From Nostoc sp. PCC 7524 (GTDB taxonomy: Bacteria > Cyanobacteriota > Cyanobacteriia > Cyanobacteriales > Nostocaceae): a stretch of 64,000 bases of DNA. Positions within the stretch are counted from its first letter, which is position 1; every line of letters begins with the position of its first letter. The stretch is from assembly GCF_000316645.1 (NCBI RefSeq), contig NC_019684.1, positions 1,984,001-2,048,000 on the forward strand, given 5' to 3'. The notes under the pieces are model-generated. The model worked only from the letters and a program-made list of their open reading frames with translations. It had not been told where the DNA came from and did no database searches. Both the position numbers and the translations under genes were made by a program. Shown piece by piece: positions 51,776 to 61,132 of this stretch.

Positions 51776-53219
51776 ACTGCTTGCCCCAAAGCTCATCATG
51801 TTGAGCTTGGCGACTGAATAAAGCGGGATCGTAATATTTTTGGTAATATTCCAACTCTAGGTTGCTAAATTGCAGCCAGATGCCAGGAACAAAGAAGGCA
51901 TCGATATGGGCAGGGAAGCGCCCGTAGGTTTCGTAGATATAGTTACAGATATCTTTGGTGTACTGAATTGTCTCTTTGGAGTGGGGTTCGGCTTTCCGGA
52001 GAAAGGCTTCGGCACTGGATTGGTTTTGATAGGAACGGGCGAATACTTCTTTGTCGCCGTAGGCTCCTTGGTTGCCGTATTTGGCCTCAAGCACGCGATC
52101 AACAGCTTCATCCATAGACTTAACGTAGGGGGGGCAAAGTCCCTCTAATACGCCATCAATACCAACGGGGTTGGGTTGAGTTGCAGGTGGTGGGGCCCAA
52201 ATGTTATTTTTGGGGGTTGGTGGTTCCATACGGAATCCTAAGCCGTACCACTCTTTGGCGGGGTTACGTTCCAGAATATAGGGTTGGAAGACTGCGCCAT
52301 GTACCCAACCGCCAAGACCCATAGCCTGACCGATGAGCATTAAGTTTTGTAACAGAAAGAAACACTCATGGTCAGTACGCATGACGTGGGCGAGTCCCAA
52401 GGGGACGGTGTTGTTGGGATTGACGAAGCCGCCTTGGGCGCGGTCAATTCCACCAATGGGTTGATAAGGAATTTTGGGACTGATACCTAAGTGCATTCCA
52501 ATCCAAGCTTTCCAGTCTGCCCAAGTTCTGGGGCGGAATTTTTGCCAGTCATCGATAAATAAAGGTTTTTGTCCTTCTGGTTCGGAAAGGAGGATGAGTA
52601 GGACGTTGATATATTGCCATGTGCAGTCCACGACTGGGAAAAATAGGGTTGTACCAGGAAGGTTAGAAATTTGTTTGTTCCAGCCTAAGTAATAAGGATA
52701 GTCTCTAGGGAAATCGAGACGGCGATCGCTAATTCGATGTTTGACGGCCGCTGCCGCTTTCAGCCAGTGTTCTTCTGACCAATCCTGCCATCTGGGTGGT
52801 AAATCCCCCAGGGCGGCTAAGGCTTCCCGTCCTTTGAGTCGTCTGATTAGCCAAATCCCTTCATCGTTGATCATGAAAAAGGATGTGGCTTGGCAGTTAT
52901 CGGCACTACTACCAGAACGGGCAATGATATTGAGAAAGGGTGTACCTAATTCTTTCCCGCCTTCTGGTTTATCCAAGGGGCCATCGTGGGTGGTGATGCC
53001 GGTCATCCCTGTGGATACGACTAAAATTGCTTCTTCTAGGGGGCTGAGAGGTTCTGGTTGATTGGGGCTGGTATAGCTGAGTTCTCCGGCTGAGATGGAA
53101 GCACCACGGGCTAATCGACGGGTGCGGCGTTCTGCGATCGCGCTCATCAATGGGTAGTTAAATAGTTCTTTTAAGCCGGGGTGTTGTTTGGTATCGGGTG
53201 TTAGAGGTTCAGCGACCAT
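51774..53219 (-). CDS. Nitroreductase-fold-like protein, uncharacterised
   Basis: 481 residues, no signal peptide. Residues 10-60 (LFNYPLMSAIAERRTRRLARG, ISAGELSYTSPN, SPLEEAILVV) and 275-310 (MRTDHECFFLLQNLMLIGQA, MGLGGWVHG) resemble the FMN-binding parts of nitroreductase/SagB-type proteins (N-terminal arginines and central helix). The protein is about twice as long as ordinary nitroreductases, and the C-terminal third (YNQNSS, GRFPAHIDAFFVPGIWLQF) is unfamiliar. FMN-dependent redox chemistry is a tentative inference. It lies between the cytochrome and hydrolase genes, all on the same strand. Confidence 0.6.
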   Translation of the reverse strand: MVAEPLTPDTKQHPGLKELFNYPLMSAIAERRTRRLARGASISAGELSYTSPNQPEPLSPLEEAILVVSTGMTGITTHDGPLDKPEGGKELGTPFLNIIARSGSSADNCQATSFFMINDEGIWLIRRLKGREALAALGDLPPRWQDWSEEHWLKAAAAVKHRISDRRLDFPRDYPYYLGWNKQISNLPGTTLFFPVVDCTWQYINVLLILLSEPEGQKPLFIDDWQKFRPRTWADWKAWIGMHLGISPKIPYQPIGGIDRAQGGFVNPNNTVPLGLAHVMRTDHECFFLLQNLMLIGQAMGLGGWVHGAVFQPYILERNPAKEWYGLGFRMEPPTPKNNIWAPPPATQPNPVGIDGVLEGLCPPYVKSMDEAVDRVLEAKYGNQGAYGDKEVFARSYQNQSSAEAFLRKAEPHSKETIQYTKDICNYIYETYGRFPAHIDAFFVPGIWLQFSNLELEYYQKYYDPALFSRQAQHDELWGKQ

Positions 53220-53294
53220 GTTGAGTTACCTTTTGGGGTTGGAGATGAGGGAATGGAGAAAAACGCAAAGGGGCGCGGAGAGTTGATTATGAGA

Positions 53295-54989
53295 CTAATT
53301 AAACTTTTCTAATTCGGTTAGGATGGTGGGGAAGATGTCTTTGGCGGCGTTTTTGCCCATGAAGCAGTCCATGTGTGCGTAGCCGGGAATGACATGACGC
53401 ACGTATAAGTCGCTACCGTTTTTCTCACACAAGACTTTGTAAGTGGTTTCTGAACCTTCAGGGAGGAAAAAGTTGTTATCTGCGCCGTGAATTAAGGCGA
53501 TGGGAATGGCTAGACGTTCCAGGTGGGGCAGGTAAACATCTTTACCATCTTTGTTGACAATGTGACCCTCTCGGATGATTAAGGATATGTGTCTGAAGAA
53601 GGTTAAATTAGCAAGACCGAATATTTCATGGACTGCATCATGGGTGGCTTCATTGAGTTGGGCAATTTTGTAAACTTCGCCGTACATGAACAAAATCCGG
53701 CGGTCAACTGGGTTATTGTAGGGTTCTTTGGTGGGATATAGTCTTAAAGCCGCATCGTAAAGTTTATCTTGCCAATTGGCATTGGTATCGTAGTCTGGGT
53801 CAAGAGTGTCTACCCCTAACACTGTGAGAAAAGAAGCGAGGCGCAAACCTGCTCTGACTTCGTTGAGTGTTGCGGATTTGGGATGGGTGGTGAGTTGGGA
53901 ACAGACGGCGGAACGCACGCCTTGCAGTCCGGCTAGCATGGCCATAAAAAAGGACATGGAACCCACGCAGTGACCTACTACCTGCACTGTTTCTGCTCCG
54001 GTAATGGTACGTACTTGCTCAACTGCTGCTGGCCAATCGTAAAGAGCGATTTCATCGGCGGAAAACTGAGTGCTGGCTGAGGGTAAATCGGCACTGGCTC
54101 GATAATCAAATAGCCAAACATCGTAGCCATGAGCGTAAAGGAACTCTGGTAGGTTGGTTTCTACGGTATCAATGGAAAATGCCAAGGTGGAAGTTCCAAA
54201 ACCGGGTGCTAGCATCACAGGCCCTTTTGTCCCGCCTTGATAGCGAATCAGTCGCAGTTGCACTCCATCTGTAGTGTTGAAAAAATGCACTTGGGGCGCA
54301 GACATCCGCAAAGGACGTTTTTGGCGGGGTGGTGCATCGGGGTTAAATATTTTTGAGGGGGCAAATATACCACCATAAAGGTTAAACAGGACACCAGCAA
54401 AGAACTTACCAAAGCGTGCAGTTGCTTCTATTTTTTGTGTAATGCTGCTGGTGTTCGTAACTTCCAAGGTGGACATCTGGCGCAGAAAGTCTGCTGGTTG
54501 AATATGTAAAATGCCTTGTCCAAAAATGGGGCTGTTGAGGCTGTCACCGTCATATACAGTGATGTAAAGTGTGGTGGTGTCTGACCAGATGTCAAACCCA
54601 GGATCGTTGTGTATGACTTTGAAACCATTTAAGTAATAAACTTTACCATCTTGGGCAGTCATGGTCATGTTGTAGACCATGCGGCGTGTGTTGACGCTGT
54701 TGGGATCAACAATAAATAAGTTAAATTCGCCATCAGTAACTTTTAGGGGTGCAGATGCTAAAGCAGGCGCAGTGACGCTGCCAACCATTTTGGCTGAGTG
54801 TCCTTCTTCCTGAAGCATCTTGTCTAAATCATCGGAAGTGACTGTGAGGGTGAATTCAAAGGGGGAATTTTCTTGTTTTCCTTGCTGGGCTGCTTTTTGA
54901 TAGTCGTCGTTTTTAACGGCAGTGGAAAAATAGCCACGCATGGTTTCGGTGAACTGAATTCCTACTTTTTTGGTGGTAGTTGTGACCAT
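53295..54989 (-). CDS. Two-domain alpha/beta hydrolase with Cys nucleophile, sharing a domain with the GMC enzyme
   Basis: 564 residues from the ATG at 54989, chosen because GAGG lies upstream; the frame runs on through a heptamer array to 55103, which would add a Pro-Ser leader. Residues 8-207 ([14 protein letters not shown] ... [20 protein letters not shown] ... [13 protein letters not shown]) are homologous to residues 576-774 of the GMC oxidoreductase at 56224. The C-terminal half is an alpha/beta hydrolase: [14 protein letters not shown], nucleophile elbow [11 protein letters not shown] with Cys near residue 343, acid in [11 protein letters not shown], His in [11 protein letters not shown] GxCxG elbow is known from PHA synthases and dienelactone hydrolases. 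It may cleave or transfer an acyl product of the oxidoreductase. Confidence 0.88.
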   Translation of the reverse strand: MVTTTTKKVGIQFTETMRGYFSTAVKNDDYQKAAQQGKQENSPFEFTLTVTSDDLDKMLQEEGHSAKMVGSVTAPALASAPLKVTDGEFNLFIVDPNSVNTRRMVYNMTMTAQDGKVYYLNGFKVIHNDPGFDIWSDTTTLYITVYDGDSLNSPIFGQGILHIQPADFLRQMSTLEVTNTSSITQKIEATARFGKFFAGVLFNLYGGIFAPSKIFNPDAPPRQKRPLRMSAPQVHFFNTTDGVQLRLIRYQGGTKGPVMLAPGFGTSTLAFSIDTVETNLPEFLYAHGYDVWLFDYRASADLPSASTQFSADEIALYDWPAAVEQVRTITGAETVQVVGHCVGSMSFFMAMLAGLQGVRSAVCSQLTTHPKSATLNEVRAGLRLASFLTVLGVDTLDPDYDTNANWQDKLYDAALRLYPTKEPYNNPVDRRILFMYGEVYKIAQLNEATHDAVHEIFGLANLTFFRHISLIIREGHIVNKDGKDVYLPHLERLAIPIALIHGADNNFFLPEGSETTYKVLCEKNGSDLYVRHVIPGYAHMDCFMGKNAAKDIFPTILTELEKFN

Positions 54990-55014
54990 TAGATACCTCG
55001 CTGATGAAAAAGTT

Positions 55015-55098
55015 TTGGGGATTGGGGATTGGGGATTGGGGATTGGGGACTGGGGACTGGGGACTGGGGACTGGGGATTGGGGACTGGGGACTGGGGA
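55015..55098. repeat. Heptamer tandem repeat (STRR)
   Basis: About twelve copies of GGGGATT/GGGGACT immediately upstream of the hydrolase ribosome-binding site. This is the longest array in the window. Confidence 0.9.
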
Positions 55099-55146
55099 GA
55101 CAAGGAAGAATTTACTTCCTCTGCTCCCCTGCTCCCCTACAAATAA

Positions 55147-56211
55147 TCAGGCAACGCAGATCCCATACTTGGGTAATAAATCGTGGACGATGTAGAAGTG
55201 ATGGGCTTCTAATGCGTCGTGAAATAGTTTCCAATTACTGGTTAAAAAGCTGGGATGATAGAGAAATTTTTCGTCGCCTCTGTCTATGGCTTTTTCTGTG
55301 CCGAGAGACTGGAATTTCCATGAACCTTTGCCTTTAGGAATGTAGTTAATTTCGGCTTGGCCAAAGCTGAATTTACCGTCTGCGATCGCAGATTGCCATT
55401 TTTGATGCCGCACATGACCGTTATCGTCTGTGATGTTCTCTAGCAGCAGGGCAATGAGGGTTTTGTCTGGTTCTGGTAGTCCGGGAACTTGGGCTTCTGG
55501 ATTGCCTGCTATGTACCGTTGCAAGGCTCTGCACATTTGGTTGGCAGCTTCTAAGAAGTCTTTGGGGTTATTTCTGGTGATTTGTTCGCCGCGGCCGTTG
55601 AAGTAACCCCAACGTAAAAAGGGTTTGTCAGGATGGCTGAGAACTGCACCATGTCCGAGGGGTAAGGCTTCATTCACGAAGTAGTTTTTGAGTCTATCCA
55701 TGAGGCTGCGATCGGGTTTTCCATCTCCATCGATAAGGTTTCTGGCATCGTTGACGCGATGATTGACTCCCGCAAAACCTTGGTGCGCCCAAGTATCAAC
55801 ATATACGTGCATGGTTATGCCTAGGCGATGTAGTGCATAGGGAAGATGACGGCGGTCTATGGCCTCCTTGACCATTTCTTGTGCTACGTAGCTGTTGGGA
55901 CGACAAATCAGCTTCTCGATAAAGTTTCCTGGTGGGTCTTGCCCTGCGGGTAATCCTCCATTTCCCGGTAAAAAATGAAACGGAATCCAAACGCGGTAAT
56001 TGGCTAGTTGCTCAAAGTTCCGGTAGTCGAGCATTTTATGGGCGGAACTCATCCGGCTGAACATGGCTCCGTTATCAAACTGGATGAAGCCGTCGTTGGT
56101 GGCATCATCTACATATTGTGCGCTGTAAGCAATAATACTAGCAGCGTCATGTTCAAATCCAGCGAGTCGGGCGACAACGTAGGTAACACCGTGATGAAAG
56201 TCAATTTGCAT
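55147..56211 (-). CDS. DUF6765-family protein
   Basis: 354 residues. The start MQIDFHHGVTYVVARLAGF, YSAQYVDDAT and ITMHVYVDTWAHQGFAGV, rich in His/Asp, resemble what I know as DUF6765, whose His-Asp pattern is like the metal-binding helices of Zn-dependent phospholipase C/S1-P1 nucleases. A late His-rich end (FHDALEAHHFYIVHDLL) may add metal ligands. No signal peptide. The function is unknown. It starts 12 bases after the GMC gene, so it probably belongs to the same pathway, perhaps as a hydrolase. Confidence 0.75.
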   Translation of the reverse strand: MQIDFHHGVTYVVARLAGFEHDAASIIAYSAQYVDDATNDGFIQFDNGAMFSRMSSAHKMLDYRNFEQLANYRVWIPFHFLPGNGGLPAGQDPPGNFIEKLICRPNSYVAQEMVKEAIDRRHLPYALHRLGITMHVYVDTWAHQGFAGVNHRVNDARNLIDGDGKPDRSLMDRLKNYFVNEALPLGHGAVLSHPDKPFLRWGYFNGRGEQITRNNPKDFLEAANQMCRALQRYIAGNPEAQVPGLPEPDKTLIALLLENITDDNGHVRHQKWQSAIADGKFSFGQAEINYIPKGKGSWKFQSLGTEKAIDRGDEKFLYHPSFLTSNWKLFHDALEAHHFYIVHDLLPKYGICVA

Positions 56212-56223
56212 ATTAAATATTTG

Positions 56224-58548
56224 TTAGATATAAACTTCAGACAATACACCAGCAAAAAAGCGGCTGAATCGGTCTACGGCTTGCAGGCGTTCCCCGACAC
56301 TAGAGGCGTTGGTAATTTTGAGGGTAGTTATTTGTTTAATGAAATCTAAAGGCTGAATTTTGAGAATGCCTTGACCTAAGACGGGATGATTGTCGCTGTC
56401 CCCATCATGAATTGTGATAAATAAGGTGGTGGTATCAGACCAAACATCAAATCCTGGGTCATCATGGATATGCTTAAAGCCTTTTAAATAATATGTTTGT
56501 CCTGTTTGGGAGGTCATATTTAACCGATATAGCATTTGTCGTGTTTTGTATTGGTTTTCATCCACAACAAACAGGTTGAATTCGCTGTTTTTGACTGTAA
56601 GCGGTTCTGCCGATAGCATGGGAGCTTTCACTGTACCGATGACTTTGGCAGGATGGTCGGGGTGATCGAGGAAATGATCCAAATCATCAGAGATGACTGT
56701 GATGGTAAAGTCTAGTGGTGAGTTTTCTTGTTTTCCTTGCTGTGCGCCCCGTTGGTAGTCGTTGTCTTGCACTGTGCGGGAAAAGTAGCCACGCATGGTT
56801 TCTGTGAATTGAATTCCCACTTTGGCTGGTGTTTTGGGGAGGCTCGGCACAGTAGACAAATCATAGTTAATTGTCCAGCCTCGGTCTTGGGCAATTAGGG
56901 CGCAACAACGTTCAGCTATGGCGGAGATGGTTAGTAGTGGATTTACTCCTAATGTCCGGGGAATTACTGAACCATCGGCAACATAGAGGTTTTCGTAGAC
57001 GTTTGTGCCTTGATTGCTGGCAAATACTTGTCCTTTATGGTTGACTACACCTTGTTCGGCATCCTCGGCTAAGATGCAGCCGCCCAATGGATGGACTGTA
57101 ACTAGGTCATGACCAAAGAAATCAGTCCAGATGGGGTTGGGAATTTGTGTACCGCCTAGGGGTTGGGTGGCTTCTGTGAGGCGATTATTGACTCGTTGAA
57201 AAATAGGTTGGCTGCCTACTCCCTGCCATTGAATGCGGAGACGGTCATTTTCTAGATACATCCGTCCGGCTGCATCATCGTGAGTCATGACTAGGTAGGT
57301 TTGGGTATTACGGACTGCACCGGTGTAAGCACCACGAGTTAAACTCTCGACTTCGCGCATTTTTTCTCCGATGCGATCGCCTAAACCTTGGTCAGTATCT
57401 TTACCTAGTAATCGGGCAGCAGCTGCAAAGGTTTGGGGTAATATCCGCGCTAGTCCACCGGGAATTGACCCTTCTTCAATCACTAGGCCGTTATCTAGTT
57501 GCGGTTGTTCGCGCATATCGATAATGCCTGTGATACAAGGCCCTACAGGTTCTCGTTGATCGGCTGGGCGATCGCCAAAACCAACGCCGTTAATTACTTG
57601 TTCGTTGTTATAAGCAAAGGCTAAGACATCGCCATTACCTGTGAAGTTATGCCCTAATTTGTCGGACAGGGCTAAACCTGCGGCTTGAGAACGAAGTAAA
57701 ATTTCTGTGCTACCTAGTGTACCAGCCGCCAAAATCACCATATCGGCACTGACAAACATGGTGGGGGCGTTAAATTTTTCGTTGCCAGCATTGAGGATTT
57801 GGTAGTGAACTAGCCAGCGTTCACCTTGTCTTTCAATTTGCTTGACTGATACCTGGGTATAAATTTCAGCCCCGTGGTTTTTCGCATCCGGTAGATAATT
57901 CATCAACACGGTGTTTTTGGCTTTATGGTTGCAACCTGAAACGCAATCACCGCAGAGATTACATTGCTTTTGTTCTACACCGACATGATTCACTCCATCT
58001 TGGAATGTCACATTGATGGGGGGACGATAAAACTTTTCATTCAAGTATTCAGAAGACTTTTCTAAAGCTTCTAGTTTTGGTAAAGCCGGAAAATTGGAGG
58101 GATATGGGGTAGGTTTGAGCATTTCCTCTGCCCGATGATACCCTTGGGCTAATAAGGTATCGACATCATCACGCAATGCTTTCGGCCAGCGTTGATCTGC
58201 AAACACACGGGGTTCAGCTTGTAATGATACGTTGGCATTAACTAGGGATGTACCACCCAATCCACAACCCACGAAGACGTTAATATCTGGATTCACATGA
58301 AAGTCATATAACCCTGTACGCGAACCTAGGTGTTTATGGGGTAAATCTACTTGCATTTCTGCCAAGGCTTTGACTTCGTTACTGGGGTATTCTCCTGGTT
58401 GAAATTCTTTGCCCCGTTCTAAAATACATACTTGCTGCCCAGCCCGTGCAAGGCGCGAAGCCGCAATACTACCACCATAGCCAGAACCCACAATGACAAC
58501 AGTATAGTGATTTTTTAAATTTTCAATTGGGCTTGATAAACGAGTCAT
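56224..58548 (-). CDS. GMC oxidoreductase with [4Fe-4S]-type Cys motif and extra C-terminal domain
   Basis: 774 residues. The FAD-binding loop VIVGSGYGGSIAASRLARAG is at residues 17-36, followed by FVGCGLGGTSLVNANV. Cys196, 199, 202 and 206 (CNLCGDCVSGC) form a ferredoxin-like motif seen in cholesterol-oxidase-like members. The C-terminal GMC region has DLVTVHPLGGCILAEDAEQG and DGSVIPRTLGVNPLLTISA. Residues 576-774 are an added domain of unknown role, duplicated in the hydrolase at 53295. It probably oxidises an alcohol of a sterol-, terpenoid- or lipid-like substrate and passes electrons through an Fe-S centre. First gene of the cluster. Confidence 0.92.
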   Translation of the reverse strand: MTRLSSPIENLKNHYTVVIVGSGYGGSIAASRLARAGQQVCILERGKEFQPGEYPSNEVKALAEMQVDLPHKHLGSRTGLYDFHVNPDINVFVGCGLGGTSLVNANVSLQAEPRVFADQRWPKALRDDVDTLLAQGYHRAEEMLKPTPYPSNFPALPKLEALEKSSEYLNEKFYRPPINVTFQDGVNHVGVEQKQCNLCGDCVSGCNHKAKNTVLMNYLPDAKNHGAEIYTQVSVKQIERQGERWLVHYQILNAGNEKFNAPTMFVSADMVILAAGTLGSTEILLRSQAAGLALSDKLGHNFTGNGDVLAFAYNNEQVINGVGFGDRPADQREPVGPCITGIIDMREQPQLDNGLVIEEGSIPGGLARILPQTFAAAARLLGKDTDQGLGDRIGEKMREVESLTRGAYTGAVRNTQTYLVMTHDDAAGRMYLENDRLRIQWQGVGSQPIFQRVNNRLTEATQPLGGTQIPNPIWTDFFGHDLVTVHPLGGCILAEDAEQGVVNHKGQVFASNQGTNVYENLYVADGSVIPRTLGVNPLLTISAIAERCCALIAQDRGWTINYDLSTVPSLPKTPAKVGIQFTETMRGYFSRTVQDNDYQRGAQQGKQENSPLDFTITVISDDLDHFLDHPDHPAKVIGTVKAPMLSAEPLTVKNSEFNLFVVDENQYKTRQMLYRLNMTSQTGQTYYLKGFKHIHDDPGFDVWSDTTTLFITIHDGDSDNHPVLGQGILKIQPLDFIKQITTLKITNASSVGERLQAVDRFSRFFAGVLSEVYI

Positions 58549-58961
58549 TAGTATTAATCCTTGATAATTATGGACATAACAAAATAGGCTTCATCTGGAT
58601 TCAAGACGAAGGCAAAAACTGATTTACTAGCCAGGATGTTGTCGCAATGCTAATGTTGCTCTTCAATCCCCATCAAGATGATTCCTGAAAATCAGCAAAT
58701 CTAAGGAGGGGTTAGTAATAATAAATAGGGAAAAATCAACCTACAATTTGGGTTGTGTGGACTTGATCGATTTATCAGTGTTAATTAGGGTTTTATGCCA
58801 GTTCGTAAATAATTTTACGTTTTGTTACTTTATCTCAGGATTGAGTAAAGCCAATTCAGAAAGCTAATTACATAGGTGGTCAATGGAAAATTGATACCTT
58901 GGTAATTTTAGACAACAGATTAACACCATAAACACCTTTTTGGGTAGAAAAACGTTAATTT
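58549..58961. other. Intergenic region upstream of the GMC gene
   Basis: 413 AT-rich bases without a gene. It should hold the promoter of the nine-gene cluster. No repeat or clear operator is seen. Confidence 0.45.
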
Positions 58962-59765
58962 TTATGATTTACTATTTATACTTCTGGAAATTTTTACTAC
59001 CAAGTTTCTGGGTGTAAATCTGACGGCTTCTGCAAGTAACTTATTTTTAATACCGGGAATAACTACCCTTTGGTTAGACATGAAGCCACGATAGCCAATC
59101 TTAGCTACAGTTTCAGCATCCATACTCTTTTGGCTAGTCACTAATTTAGATTCTTCCATTGCTGCTTTTTTCTGAAAACCAGAGACTGTAGGCCCAGGAC
59201 AAAGTGCTGTGACGGTGACACCGGTACCTTCTAATTCATTGGCGATCGCTTCTGAAAATGATAATACATAAGCTTTGGTAGCAAAGTAAACCGCCATTAA
59301 AGGACCTGGTTGAAAGGCAGCACCAGAGGAAACATTTAAGATTTTGCCAGAGCCTTGTTGCACCATGTCTTGGAGAAATAGCTTTGTTAAATGGGTGAGT
59401 CCCACCACATTTACCTGTAGCATTTCTAGTTCGTTGGTGAGGTCAGTTTCATGAAAGAATCCGTAAGAGCCAAAACCAGCATTATTTACTAATACATCAA
59501 CTTTGATCCCGGCTTGTTGTAGTTTTGTAAAAATCTCTGTGGGTGCTGTGGGTATTGCTAAATCCTTAACAATAATTTCAACTTTGATGCCAAATTTAGC
59601 TGTGAATTCTTCAGCAATTTGCAATAGCTTTTCAGCACTTCTGGCTACTAATATAAGATTGTAACCATCATGAGCAAATAATTTCGCTAATTCATATCCA
59701 ATCCCTCCAGATGCACCCGTGATCAGAGCCGTCTTTCCCCTGCTTAAATGCTCTGTTTCGTTCAT
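58962..59765 (-). CDS. Short-chain dehydrogenase/reductase
   Basis: 267 residues, classical SDR length. Cofactor loop TGASGGIGYELAKLF near residue 15, NNAGFGSYG near residue 92, catalytic Ser in NVSSGAAF, and YFATK (Y-x-x-x-K) near residue 160. An R in LVARSAEK after strand 2 favours NADP(H). Sequence style fits the DltE-like group of acyl or sterol SDRs. It lies on the same strand, 413 bases upstream of the GMC gene, and may act on the same or a related substrate. Confidence 0.92.
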   Translation of the reverse strand: MNETEHLSRGKTALITGASGGIGYELAKLFAHDGYNLILVARSAEKLLQIAEEFTAKFGIKVEIIVKDLAIPTAPTEIFTKLQQAGIKVDVLVNNAGFGSYGFFHETDLTNELEMLQVNVVGLTHLTKLFLQDMVQQGSGKILNVSSGAAFQPGPLMAVYFATKAYVLSFSEAIANELEGTGVTVTALCPGPTVSGFQKKAAMEESKLVTSQKSMDAETVAKIGYRGFMSNQRVVIPGIKNKLLAEAVRFTPRNLVVKISRSINSKS

Positions 59766-60105
59766 AAAACAGGAAACTCTTGGATTTAATGTATGGAATT
59801 TATCTATTTCTTATAGCGTATAAATACAATGATTTGGTAATTTGTAAAGTAAATATAACAACATCTAGGGTGGGGGAGATCATCTTGAGTTTTGTCAACA
59901 AGAAAGCAGGGGGAGCAGGAGAGTATGTCACGAGCATATTTTCTTCCTCCCCCCCTGCTCTCTTCAATGAGATTACTATTAATTGCACAGCCCCTAGCAT
60001 AGCGAATGCGATGGGCTACGGCGGGGCGGAGCATCGTCGCTCATGCCACAGGTTGTAGACTCCGCCAATTACCCATGACACCTGAAAGAGTTTGGCAAGC
60101 AATTC
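59766..60105. other. Intergenic region, no gene seen
   Basis: 340 bases between divergent genes. A G-rich/C-rich inverted repeat (AGCAGGGGG with CCCCCCCTGCT, about 59905-59963) stands in the middle. Overlapping frames on both strands are low in protein character. Confidence 0.5.
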
Positions 60106-61062
60106 ATGCTTGATTTCTACCAACAACTAGCCGCAGCCTTAAAACAAGGTGCTGTAGTTTTAGCCACTGTCACCAGTACCACAGGTTCCGTACCCAGAGA
60201 AGTCGGCGCGAAAATGTTCATCAGTACCGATGGCAAAACTTACGGTACAGTTGGCGGCGGTGCAGGAGAAGGCAAAGTTTATCAAACAGCCTTGCAAGTA
60301 TTAGCTACTGGTGCAAAACAATTGGTGGAAATTGATTTATCTGGCGCATCCCATCGCGAAATTCAAGGCGTTTGTGGTGGCACAATGTTGGTATGGTTGG
60401 AGTTATGGTCTGGTGATCACAGCTTAAACTTAGTTAACCAAATTATCGATAGTTTAACATCTGGGAAATCGGCGACAATTATTACGCCGTTAAATTTAGA
60501 TGAACAACCCTATTTAGCAACAGATAATATTCCCGATTTACCCCAGTTAAACAATAATATTTTAATTGAACCATTACTACCACCACCAACATTATTAATT
60601 ATTGGTGCTGGACATATAGCTGTTTTTCTAGCCAAGATTGCCAAAATAGCAGGTTTTCAAATCATTGTACAAGACGATCGCCCAGATTTCGCCACCCAAG
60701 AAAGATTCCCTGACGCTGCTTTGGTATTAGCAAAACCCATCCAGGAAATTCCGAAAATTATCCAACAAATTCCTAATTTATATATTGCCTTAGTCACTAG
60801 AGGTTACTTACAAGATTTAGAAGCATTACCTATACTCAGTCAAATTAATGCACAATACATTGGGATGGTTGGTAGCCAAAAACGAGTCCGTACAGTTTAC
60901 AAAACTTTAGATAATCAGAGTGAATTCCACAAAATATATGCACCCATTGGTTTAGATATTGGTGCTTTAACGCCAGAAGAAATCGCAGTTAGTATCTGTG
61001 CGGAATTAATTAAAGTGCGTCGCGGTGGTACTGGTTTATCGTTATCTGAAAACATTAATTAG
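60106..61062 (+). CDS. XdhC/CoxI-family protein
   Basis: 318 residues. The N-terminal XdhC/CoxI domain (about 5-85) has LATVTSTTGSVPREVGAKM, the GTVGGGAGEGKVY loop and the later GVCGGTMLVWLE. The C-terminal Rossmann domain (about 160-290) begins LLIIGAGHIAVFLAKIAKIAG and has YIGMVGSQKR, with ICAELIKVRRGGTG at the end. XdhC proteins sulfurate or insert the molybdenum cofactor of xanthine dehydrogenase-type enzymes. No such enzyme is encoded in the window, so the client is unknown. A 15-bp hairpin after the stop may terminate it. Confidence 0.88.
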   Translation: MLDFYQQLAAALKQGAVVLATVTSTTGSVPREVGAKMFISTDGKTYGTVGGGAGEGKVYQTALQVLATGAKQLVEIDLSGASHREIQGVCGGTMLVWLELWSGDHSLNLVNQIIDSLTSGKSATIITPLNLDEQPYLATDNIPDLPQLNNNILIEPLLPPPTLLIIGAGHIAVFLAKIAKIAGFQIIVQDDRPDFATQERFPDAALVLAKPIQEIPKIIQQIPNLYIALVTRGYLQDLEALPILSQINAQYIGMVGSQKRVRTVYKTLDNQSEFHKIYAPIGLDIGALTPEEIAVSICAELIKVRRGGTGLSLSENIN

Positions 61063-61067
61063 ATCTT

Positions 61068-61132
61068 GTAGGGTGCGTCAGTGCAAGAAAACCTAGCTGT
61101 ACCAAGAAATTATTTATACTGACGCACCCTAC
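61068..61132. repeat. Long hairpin element with 15-bp perfect arms
   Basis: GTAGGGTGCGTCAGT and ACTGACGCACCCTAC flank a 35-base AT-rich loop just after the XdhC-family stop. GTAGGGTGCGTCA elements are common interspersed repeats in cyanobacteria; this one may also serve as a terminator. Confidence 0.75.

Noticed and set aside
59800..60058. Overlapping frames on both strands in the SDR/XdhC spacer
   Set aside because: Composition follows a G-rich/C-rich inverted repeat; products are not protein-like.
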